Shown: one piece after another, positions 23,243-29,513 of the stretch | How positions within the stretch are numbered: the first letter of the stretch is position 1 | Layout of the letters: each line of letters starts with the position of its first letter | From: Bacteroidota bacterium | Lineage (GTDB): Bacteria; Bacteroidota; Bacteroidia; Flavobacteriales; Flavobacteriaceae | DNA length: 32,942 nucleotides | NCBI GenBank assembly: GCA_023457535.1 | Contig: JAEWLN010000062.1 | Span: forward strand, 1-32,942 | Direction of reading: 5' to 3' | Translations under genes and position numbers: made by a program | Notes under the pieces: generated by a model | Seen by the model: the letters and a program-made list of their open reading frames with translations, nothing else | The model's database searches: none | What the model was told of the DNA's origin: nothing

Positions 23243-23821
23243 ATGTCAGAATTTTGGATCTACCTTAAAATCGGGCTGCATCATGTGCTCGACCTCGACG
23301 GATATGACCATGTGTTGTTCTTGACGGCGCTCACCGTGCCGTATGCGTTCAAGGATTGGAAGCGCGTGCTGCTGCTGGTGACCGTTTTCACGATCGGGCA
23401 TACGCTGGCGCTGTTTCTCTCTGTATTTGGCATTGTGATCATCAAGGCCGATATCGTCGAGTTGCTGATTCCGGTCACCATTTTGCTCACTGCGGTCTAT
23501 AATTTGTTCCGCGCCGGTAAATCGGGCGGTAAGGAAAGTTTTAACGTGATCGGGTTTATTACGCTATTTTTTGGAATTATCCACGGACTGGGTTTCTCCA
23601 ATTACTTCAAATCCATCCTTCCAGGAGATGCGACCGATAAAATTTTCCCGCTGTTAGAGTTTGCGATCGGGATCGAAATAGCGCAACTGATCGTGGTTTT
23701 GGTCGTGTTGCTGATTTCTTTTATCTTGCATCACTTTGCGCGGTTCTCCAAACGCGACTTTGCGTTGGTGACCTCGGCATTCGTAATCGGTGTGGTCGTG
23801 CCGATGCTATTGGAAAGATGA
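23243..23821 (+). CDS. HupE/UreJ-like integral membrane protein
   Basis: The 192-residue product has six or so hydrophobic segments and the conserved polar positions of the HupE/UreJ group: LHHVLDLDGYDHVLFL at the start, FTIGHTLAL, FGIIHGLGFSNYF and EFAIGIEIAQL. The repeated His and Asp positions suggest a metal ion, probably nickel or cobalt, as the transported species, but no hydrogenase or urease genes are in the window, so the substrate is open. The ATG at 23243 (MSEFWIYL) is preferred to 23192. The stop overlaps the ATG of the next gene (ATGA), which indicates translational coupling in one operon. Confidence 0.8.
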   Translation: MSEFWIYLKIGLHHVLDLDGYDHVLFLTALTVPYAFKDWKRVLLLVTVFTIGHTLALFLSVFGIVIIKADIVELLIPVTILLTAVYNLFRAGKSGGKESFNVIGFITLFFGIIHGLGFSNYFKSILPGDATDKIFPLLEFAIGIEIAQLIVVLVVLLISFILHHFARFSKRDFALVTSAFVIGVVVPMLLER

Positions 23822-24258
23822 CCAAAATTCAAATGGACAAAAAACTGAACAAATACGATAAAGCCTACCTCAGGATTGCCAAAGAGTGGGGCCAACTCTC
23901 GTATTGCCAACGCAAAAAAGTGGGTGCGATCATCGTGCGCGACAAAATGATCATTTCCGACGGCTACAACGGAACCCCGACCGGTTTCGAAAACTGCTGC
24001 GAAGATGAAGAAGGCTATACCAAGTGGTATGTGCTGCACGCAGAGGCCAACGCAATCCTTAAAGTGGCCCAATCGACGCAATCGTGCCAGGACGCCACGC
24101 TTTACATTACACTTTCGCCGTGTCGCGAGTGCAGCAAGCTGATCCATCAATCGGGCATCAAGCGCGTGGTGTATCAAATGGGTTACCGCGATACATCGGG
24201 GGTTGATTTTCTCAAAAAGGCCGGCGTGATTGTCGAACAAATCCAGGAACCAGACTAA
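23818..24258 (+). CDS. Deoxycytidylate (dCMP) deaminase
   Basis: This zinc enzyme deaminates dCMP to dUMP, feeding thymidylate synthesis. The 146-residue product has the zinc and catalytic motif HAEANAI (His74, Glu76) and PCRECSKL (Cys102, Cys105), and the substrate-contact segment DGYNGTPTGFENC. The whole-domain layout fits ComEB-type dCMP deaminases rather than tRNA deaminases. The ATG at 23818 overlaps the upstream stop as ATGA; an internal ATG at 23833 (MDKKLNKYD) is a possible alternative. Its stop overlaps the next ATG by one base. It is linked in sense to nrdBA and the dGTPase further on. Confidence 0.9.
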   Translation: MTKIQMDKKLNKYDKAYLRIAKEWGQLSYCQRKKVGAIIVRDKMIISDGYNGTPTGFENCCEDEEGYTKWYVLHAEANAILKVAQSTQSCQDATLYITLSPCRECSKLIHQSGIKRVVYQMGYRDTSGVDFLKKAGVIVEQIQEPD

Positions 24259-25829
24259 TGCGGCTCAGACCGGCGCATATGGTCCTGATTGTATCGCTTG
24301 CGCTGGCAATCGGTATTTTGCTCGGCGGATTTTTGAACTTTCCGGTCGAGAAGCCGTCGTTTTCCAAAAACAACTACAAAAGCAAGCTCAACCGGCTGCT
24401 CGATTTTATCAACAGCGAGTATGTGGACGATGTCGATGCCGATTCGATCGTAGAACTGACCGTCAACAACATTCTGGAGCAACTCGATCCGCATTCGGTC
24501 TATATTCCGCCAAGTGAGCAAACCGCAGAGGCCGAGAGCATGCGCGGCGATTTTGTCGGCATCGGCGTAAATTTTTACATGTACAACGATTCGGTCGCCG
24601 TCATCAAGCCACTGGCCGGCGGTCCGTCCGAACGCGCAGGCATCATGCCCGGTGACCGCATCCTTTATGCGGGCAAGGACAAATTATTCGGCAAAAAACT
24701 GGCGTCGGATTCGCTTTTTTCCAAATTGCGGGGGCGTGAAGGATCGGAATTGCAACTGACCGTCTATCGGAAAACAGACAAACGCACTTTCAAGGTAACG
24801 GTCAAACGCGATGTAATTCCGCTCACGTCGGTCGATGCGGCCGTTTTGATCAATCCAACCACGGGCTACATCAAAATCAACCGTTTTGCCGAAACGACCT
24901 ATGACGAATTTGTACGCGCGCTGACCCAATTGCGCAACCAGCACATCCGGACGCTGGTTATCGACGTGCGCGACAACGGCGGCGGCTATATGGAAATGGC
25001 CGCTGAGATCGCCGACGAATTGCTCAGGGACAAAGAGCTGATCGTCTTCACAAAAAATAAAAAAGGCCGCATCGACAAGACTTTTGCAACCGATCGCGGC
25101 GATTTTGAACAAGGAAAAGTATTTGTGCTGATTAATGAAAACAGCGCCTCGGCGAGCGAAATTCTGGCCGGTGCGGTGCAGGACAACGACCGCGGGGTTA
25201 TTGTCGGGCGCAGGTCGTTTGGAAAAGGATTGGTGCAGCGCGAGATGGATTTCGAGGACGGATCGGCGGTTCGGCTTACCGTGGCGCGGTATTACACGCC
25301 GTCGGGGCGCTCGATCCAAAAGGATTATTCCAAGGGAAGCGGCGATTATTTCAACGATTTTATGAAGCGTTTTGACCACGGCGAACTATACGCCAAGGAC
25401 AGCATTAAGATCGCCGACACGCTCAAGTTCAAAACCAAATCAGGACGCATCGTGTACGGCGGCGGGGGCATTGTGCCCGATATTTTTGTGCCGCTCGAGG
25501 TGGAGCACGGTCAGGAAACCACGGCTTATTTGATGCAATCAGGTGCGGTGGGGCATTTTGTTTTTGAACAGCTTGACCGCGACCGTAAGGCTTTTTTGGG
25601 GTTGTCCTTTGCGCAATTTCTCGACAAAATGACCAAAACGGATGTGTATTTCAACAATTTCCAGAAATATGTGCGCGATAACGGGCTCGACATCGCACTG
25701 GCGAAGAACAAGTCGCTCGTCAAACGCTACCTCGCGGCGGAGTTCGCGCAGCAACTTTTCGACGACCAAAAGTATTATGAGATTGTGCTGAAGGAAGATC
25801 CGATGATCAAAGCGGTTTTAAGCAAATAA
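24258..25829 (+). CDS. S41 (C-terminal processing) periplasmic protease with a PDZ domain
   Basis: The 523-residue product has one N-terminal membrane segment (MVLIVSLALAIGILLGG), a PDZ domain at about 95-180 (VGIGVNFYMYND, GGPSERAGIMPGDRI) and the S41 catalytic domain. The catalytic pair is clear: Ser298 in ENSASASEIL and Lys323 in FGKGLVQ, 25 residues apart as in E. coli Tsp. RDNGGGYM and ARYYTPSGRSIQ are further family blocks. It should act in the periplasm, degrading or trimming exported proteins at their C termini. Its ATG overlaps the stop of dCMP deaminase (TAATG), so three unrelated functions share one transcript. Its stop abuts the stop of the convergent flavoprotein gene with no gap. 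Confidence 0.92.
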   Translation: MRLRPAHMVLIVSLALAIGILLGGFLNFPVEKPSFSKNNYKSKLNRLLDFINSEYVDDVDADSIVELTVNNILEQLDPHSVYIPPSEQTAEAESMRGDFVGIGVNFYMYNDSVAVIKPLAGGPSERAGIMPGDRILYAGKDKLFGKKLASDSLFSKLRGREGSELQLTVYRKTDKRTFKVTVKRDVIPLTSVDAAVLINPTTGYIKINRFAETTYDEFVRALTQLRNQHIRTLVIDVRDNGGGYMEMAAEIADELLRDKELIVFTKNKKGRIDKTFATDRGDFEQGKVFVLINENSASASEILAGAVQDNDRGVIVGRRSFGKGLVQREMDFEDGSAVRLTVARYYTPSGRSIQKDYSKGSGDYFNDFMKRFDHGELYAKDSIKIADTLKFKTKSGRIVYGGGGIVPDIFVPLEVEHGQETTAYLMQSGAVGHFVFEQLDRDRKAFLGLSFAQFLDKMTKTDVYFNNFQKYVRDNGLDIALAKNKSLVKRYLAAEFAQQLFDDQKYYEIVLKEDPMIKAVLSK

Positions 25830-26438
25830 TCACTTTTTGACCGAATCGTGGCTTTGGCTTTGATTGCCGTCGTTCCACAACGTAAGAATATCCGTGGCAA
25901 CTTCAGCGCCGCTTCCGGCAGCAATCGCGAGTTGGCTGCGCTTGCCCGACAAGGTTCCGCACACGTAAAGGCCGTCCGCTACTTTGTGGTCTGTGTTGCG
26001 CAATTGGATGCGGTTCTTTTCCGGGATGGATTTTTTGTGCGGCTCGATGTAGCTTTCCAGGCCCTCGATCATCAGCGTATTGGCCCAGCCGACAGCCACC
26101 ACGACCACAGCGCTCTGGTAGGAATTCCTGTTCGTCGTAACGGTAAAATGCGCAGCGGTGCGTTCGATTTTGAGTACTTTCTCGCCGCCAATCTGCACCA
26201 CGTCAGGATATTGCCCGGACAAATGCGCAATGCTCTTGGTCATCAGGTCTGCGCCGAGCGTACCCGGGGCGATTCCGTAAGCGTTGTTGAACAAGGCTTC
26301 CTGAAGGTTGGTGTTTTTCTGGTGGGTGAAAATCCCGATTTTCTTATCGGTGGCATACGGTTTTTTATGGGCCGAACCCAACACAAGCGCGCAGGACATG
26401 CCGGAAACCCCGCCGCCTATGATCAGTACGTCGAACAT
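25830..26438 (-). CDS. Short FAD/NAD(P)-binding oxidoreductase
   Basis: The 202-residue product starts with a dinucleotide-binding fold (VLIIGGGVSGMSCALVLG) and ends with the FAD motif GLYVCGTLSGKRSQLAIAAGSGAEVATDIL, as in thioredoxin reductase-like flavoproteins. It lacks the active-site CxxC and the separate NADPH domain of TrxB, and is about two thirds of its length, so it is probably not a thioredoxin reductase. Substrate unknown. It is the last gene of marC / small membrane protein / flavoprotein; its ATG follows the preceding stop directly (TAGATG). Confidence 0.82.
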   Translation of the reverse strand: MFDVLIIGGGVSGMSCALVLGSAHKKPYATDKKIGIFTHQKNTNLQEALFNNAYGIAPGTLGADLMTKSIAHLSGQYPDVVQIGGEKVLKIERTAAHFTVTTNRNSYQSAVVVVAVGWANTLMIEGLESYIEPHKKSIPEKNRIQLRNTDHKVADGLYVCGTLSGKRSQLAIAAGSGAEVATDILTLWNDGNQSQSHDSVKK

Positions 26439-26639
26439 CTATCGGTTTTTGGTTTTTTCTTCGATCATTTTGGACATCCGGAAAATGAGCAGGATGAAAA
26501 TCGCGCAGAAAGACGCCGCAATTCCAATCAGCGCCACCATCGAATCGCCTTCAAACAAATGATCAAAGTCCAGCAGGAAAATATTGAAAATAATGAGCGC
26601 GAGCGCGATGACTACCAATATGGAAGTGAATATTTTCAT
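26439..26639 (-). CDS. Small two-segment membrane protein
   Basis: The 66-residue product has two hydrophobic segments (about 5-22 and 34-53) and a basic, charged C terminus (SKMIEEKTKNR). I do not recognise a family. The ATG at 26639 is preferred, since the open frame to 26750 runs into the marC coding end. Its stop directly touches the ATG of the flavoprotein gene, which argues that it is a real translated gene in the operon. Confidence 0.65.
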   Translation of the reverse strand: MKIFTSILVVIALALIIFNIFLLDFDHLFEGDSMVALIGIAASFCAIFILLIFRMSKMIEEKTKNR

Positions 26640-26682
26640 TCTTGAAAAAAATTTTGAGTGTTGAAAAGTAGTAAAATTTCGA

Positions 26683-27258
26683 TTAAACGAACAAACCTTT
26701 AACATTCGCCGCAAATAATTTAACAGCGATTGCGAGCAGCACGACGCCAAAGGTTTTCCGCACGACGCCCAATCCGTTTTTACCCAGCATCTTCTCTATT
26801 TTGGACGACGATTTGAGCACGATATAAACCAGAATGATGTTGAGTAAAATGGCGATGACGATGTTCAGCGCATCATATTGCGAACGCAGCGACAATAGCG
26901 TAGTCATCGTTCCGGCCCCGGCAATCAGCGGGAACGCCAGCGGGACGATCGACGCCGAGCTGCTGCTGTCCTCTTTGTAAATACGGATACCCAGGATCAT
27001 TTCCAGGGCCAGAAAGAACAAAACAAATGAGCCGGCTACGGCAAACGAGTGTACATCAATGCCGATCAGTTTCAGGAATTCCTCTCCGATAAAGAGAAAT
27101 ACGATCATAATGATGCCAGCTACAGCCGATGCTTTTTCAGATTCGATCTTGCCATGACGGCTGCGCATATCGACGATAATCGGGACGGTCCCGACAATAT
27201 CGATGACGGCGAACAACACCATGCTTACTGTGACGATTTCTTTGAGGTCGAATGACAT
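26683..27258 (-). CDS. MarC-family integral membrane protein
   Basis: The 191-residue product has six hydrophobic segments and the family blocks FAVIDIVGTVPIIVDM, FFLALEMILGI, VPLAFPLIAGAGTMTTLL and GVVRKTFGVVLLAIAVKLFAANV. MarC proteins were once linked to antibiotic resistance without good support, and the role is unsettled. The ATG at 27258 (MSFDLKEIV) is chosen over 27306, which overlaps the promoter. A full promoter lies at 27277-27306. It is the first gene of a three-gene operon. Confidence 0.88.
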   Translation of the reverse strand: MSFDLKEIVTVSMVLFAVIDIVGTVPIIVDMRSRHGKIESEKASAVAGIIMIVFLFIGEEFLKLIGIDVHSFAVAGSFVLFFLALEMILGIRIYKEDSSSSASIVPLAFPLIAGAGTMTTLLSLRSQYDALNIVIAILLNIILVYIVLKSSSKIEKMLGKNGLGVVRKTFGVVLLAIAVKLFAANVKGLFV

Positions 27259-27276
27259 AGGTTTATTTTGAGGGTG

Positions 27277-27306
27277 CAAAATTACTGCATTAATAAGTAG
27301 TTGCAA
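27277..27306 (-). promoter_or_regulatory. Promoter of the marC operon
   Basis: On the minus strand TTG (27306-27304), a 19-base spacer and TAATTTTG (27284-27277) match the Bacteroidota promoter in full. The ATG at 27258 is 18 bases on. Confidence 0.85.
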
Positions 27307-27362
27307 GCCAAAATCCCGTTAATTTTAGATGCACGCCAAACGTTTAAATTTTAACGGTTAAT

Positions 27363-27396
27363 TTGGCGGGCCGCTCGTTGCGGAATAGTATCTTTG
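27363..27396 (+). promoter_or_regulatory. Promoter of the DUF3109 gene, nearly leaderless
   Basis: TTG at 27363-27365, a 23-base spacer and TATCTTTG at 27389-27396. Only four bases separate the box from the ATG at 27401, so transcription would begin at or next to the start codon. Confidence 0.65.
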
Positions 27397-27400
27397 CGGC

Positions 27401-27991
27401 ATGTTTCAAATTGGCAAAACCATCGTATCTGAAGACATTATCCAAAAAGATTTTGTGTGTAACCTGTCGGCCTGCCACGGAGGCTGCTGCGTGGATGGCG
27501 ATGCCGGTGCGCCGCTAAATGAGGCCGAGACAAAGATCCTGGAGGATATCTACGCTAAGGTCAAGCCATTTCTCCGGCCGGAGGGAATAGCCGCAATCGA
27601 ATCCCAGGGCACGTGGGTCGTCGGGTCTGACGGCACGCTGGAAACGCCGCTGATCGACAACAAAGACTGCGCTTATGTGATTTTTGACGGGAAAACCGCG
27701 CTTTGCGGCATCGAGCAAGCGTATAACCAAGGTGTGGTAGAGTGGAAAAAACCGGTTTCATGCCATTTGTATCCGGTTCGGGTAAAAGACTTTTCGGCTT
27801 TTGCGGCTGTCAATTACGATCGGTGGGACATTTGCGATGACGCGTGTTCACTGGGCAAAGAACTCGAAGTTCCGGTATACAAATTCGTCAAAGAGGCGCT
27901 TATCCGCCGGTTTGGCCAGCAATGGTATGATGAACTTGAACTGGTAGCCTCCGAACTCAAATCCCACGATACAATCAAAGGCCGCCACTGA
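27401..27991 (+). CDS. DUF3109 family protein, cysteine-rich
   Basis: The 196-residue product begins MFQIGKTIVSEDIIQKDF and has the cluster VCNLSACHGGCC (Cys20, 25, 29, 30), further cysteines in NKDCAYV, TALCGIEQAY, PVSCHLYPVR and WDICDDACSLG. The spacing resembles the YkgJ-type zinc or iron-sulfur-binding families, and I recall the family as DUF3109 in Bacteroidota. No function is known to me. It is cytoplasmic: there is no signal peptide. The start is well supported by the conserved N terminus, and the promoter lies directly before it. A weak terminator overlaps its stop. Confidence 0.85.
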   Translation: MFQIGKTIVSEDIIQKDFVCNLSACHGGCCVDGDAGAPLNEAETKILEDIYAKVKPFLRPEGIAAIESQGTWVVGSDGTLETPLIDNKDCAYVIFDGKTALCGIEQAYNQGVVEWKKPVSCHLYPVRVKDFSAFAAVNYDRWDICDDACSLGKELEVPVYKFVKEALIRRFGQQWYDELELVASELKSHDTIKGRH

Positions 27992-28004
27992 TGCGGTTTT
28001 TTTT
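27979..28004 (+). terminator. Short terminator overlapping the DUF3109 stop
   Basis: CCGC (27982-27985) pairs with GCGG (27993-27996) around a seven-base loop holding the stop codon, followed by T8; flanking A/T pairs may lengthen the stem. Confidence 0.5.
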
Positions 28005-28328
28005 GTGTCTTTTTGTTCCGTCGGCCGCAATCCGGATGTCTTTTCTGCGTTTTAATAAGGTTGGGCCGTCGGTGTTCATGTTGGCTGTCGGGGCGATTTT
28101 TGAGATCGTACGGCTGGCGCGCCTTCACAACTTATGTGATTTTCAAAATAGCTGTAAATCAGTCTATTGAGATTTAATTCGGTTTGGATGCGCGCGTGCA
28201 ATTCTTGTTAAAAACTACTTCCGATTGTGGATAAGTTTGACTTTTAAATCCAGATTCAAATACCAATCTTTGTAATCGGAAACGAAGCTTAAAAAAGTGT
28301 TAAAATCTTCCCCAAAACCTCCAACGAT
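28005..28328. other. Regulatory gap upstream of nrdB
   Basis: 324 bases without a convincing gene. The left half holds a weak 59-codon frame; the right half is AT-rich with a perfect DnaA box and promoter-like elements. A candidate promoter is TTTG 28236-28239 with AATCTTTG 28265-28272 (25-base spacer, one mismatch in the -7 box). Confidence 0.4.
28226..28234 (-). promoter_or_regulatory. Perfect DnaA box upstream of nrdB
   Basis: TGTGGATAA is the exact complement of the consensus TTATCCACA. It lies 94 bases before the nrdB ATG, next to a candidate -33 TTTG at 28236. DnaA controls nrdAB in E. coli; whether it does so here is inference. Confidence 0.55.
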
Positions 28329-29315
28329 ATGGCTGCGATAGAACCTATTTTACAAGAAAATAAAAACCGATTCGTCATTTTTCCCATCAAGCACCACGAC
28401 ATTTGGGAATGGTATAAAAAGATGGAAGCGAGTTTCTGGACCGCTGAGGAGATCGATCTGCACCAGGATTTATCGGATTGGAACAACAAGCTCAACGCCG
28501 ACGAAAAATATTTTATCAAACACATTCTTGCGTTTTTCGCCGCATCGGACGGCATCGTCAATGAAAACCTCGCTGAGAATTTTGTCAACGAAGTCCAGTA
28601 TCCGGAGGCCAAATTCTTTTACGGCTTTCAGATCATGATGGAGAACATCCACAGCGAAACCTATTCGCTTTTGATCGATACCTATGTCAAGGACGAAGCT
28701 GAGAAAGACCAGTTGTTCAATGCGCTCGAAGTGTTTCCGGCCATTAAGAAAAAGGCCGAATGGGCGCTCAAATGGATCTCGTCGGATTCATTCGCCGAGC
28801 GTTTGATCGCGTTTGCGGCCGTTGAAGGCATTTTCTTCTCTGGTGCGTTCTGCTCGATCTACTGGCTCAAAAAGCGTGGCCTGATGCCCGGGCTGACGTT
28901 TTCTAACGAACTGATCTCGCGCGATGAAGGTGTTCACTGCGATTTTGCCGTGCACCTGCACAACCACCATTTGGTCAACAAGGTTCCAAAGGCGCGCATT
29001 ACGGAAATCATTGTCGATGCGCTCAACATCGAACGCGAATTCATCACTGAATCGTTGCCGGTAAGCCTGATCGGGATGAATGCCAACCTGATGACGCAAT
29101 ACCTTGAATTTGTGACCGATCGTTTGCTTGTGGAACTCGGTTGCGACCGCGTTTACAACTCGGCCAATCCGTTCGATTTCATGGACATGATTTCCTTGCA
29201 GGGCAAGACGAACTTTTTCGAAAAGCGCGTCGCCGATTACCAGAAAGCGGGCGTGATGAACAGTACGCAGGGGAATGACGATTCGCAGAAGATTAGTTTT
29301 GATGCCGATTTTTAA
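28329..29315 (+). CDS. nrdB: Class Ia ribonucleotide reductase, small (radical) subunit
   Basis: The small subunit holds a diiron-tyrosyl cofactor that starts the reduction of ribonucleoside diphosphates by NrdA. The 328-residue product has the metal ligands Asp43 (EEIDLHQD), Glu105 and His108 (ENIHSETY), Glu166 (VEGIFFSG), and Glu200 and His203 (RDEGVHCD), and the radical Tyr112 in HSETY. The sequence resembles the eukaryotic-type R2 branch more than the E. coli one, as is usual in Bacteroidota. The C terminus ends in acidic residues with a terminal Phe (FDADF), fitting the tail that docks on NrdA. nrdA follows on the same strand. A DnaA box lies upstream. Confidence 0.95.
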   Translation: MAAIEPILQENKNRFVIFPIKHHDIWEWYKKMEASFWTAEEIDLHQDLSDWNNKLNADEKYFIKHILAFFAASDGIVNENLAENFVNEVQYPEAKFFYGFQIMMENIHSETYSLLIDTYVKDEAEKDQLFNALEVFPAIKKKAEWALKWISSDSFAERLIAFAAVEGIFFSGAFCSIYWLKKRGLMPGLTFSNELISRDEGVHCDFAVHLHNHHLVNKVPKARITEIIVDALNIEREFITESLPVSLIGMNANLMTQYLEFVTDRLLVELGCDRVYNSANPFDFMDMISLQGKTNFFEKRVADYQKAGVMNSTQGNDDSQKISFDADF

Positions 29316-29438
29316 TTTGGAAATTTGAAAATCCGACAATTTGGAAATGCTTTGTTAGAGGTGTTTCGGACTTCGGATTTAAAAGTCAAACTGTTTCGTA
29401 AAAATGGTTTGTCACGTTCATTTTCAAATTTTCAAATT
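29314..29438. repeat. Inverted repeat in the nrdB-nrdA gap
   Basis: AATTTGGAAATTTGAAAAT (29314-29332, starting in the nrdB stop codon) and ATTTTCAAATTTTCAAATT (29420-29438) are inverted with one mismatch in 19. The octamer AAATTTnn is the same as in the array at 21199-21466. A further ATTTTCAAATTT follows at 29444. Confidence 0.75.
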
Positions 29439-29513
29439 ACCCCATTTTCAAATTTCAATAACAATTAACCCGAAAACCGGAAAGGGATTTCCATTTTCAC
29501 AAAACACTTACCT

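Noticed and set aside
25830..26438. Thioredoxin reductase for the exported redox proteins
   Set aside because: The active-site CxxC and NADPH domain are missing and the gene lies in an unrelated operon.
27991..28170. A 59-codon frame whose ATG overlaps the DUF3109 stop (TGATG)
   Set aside because: It runs through the T tract of the terminator and shows no family motif. The overlap is suggestive, so a conservation test would be fair, but I cannot support it.
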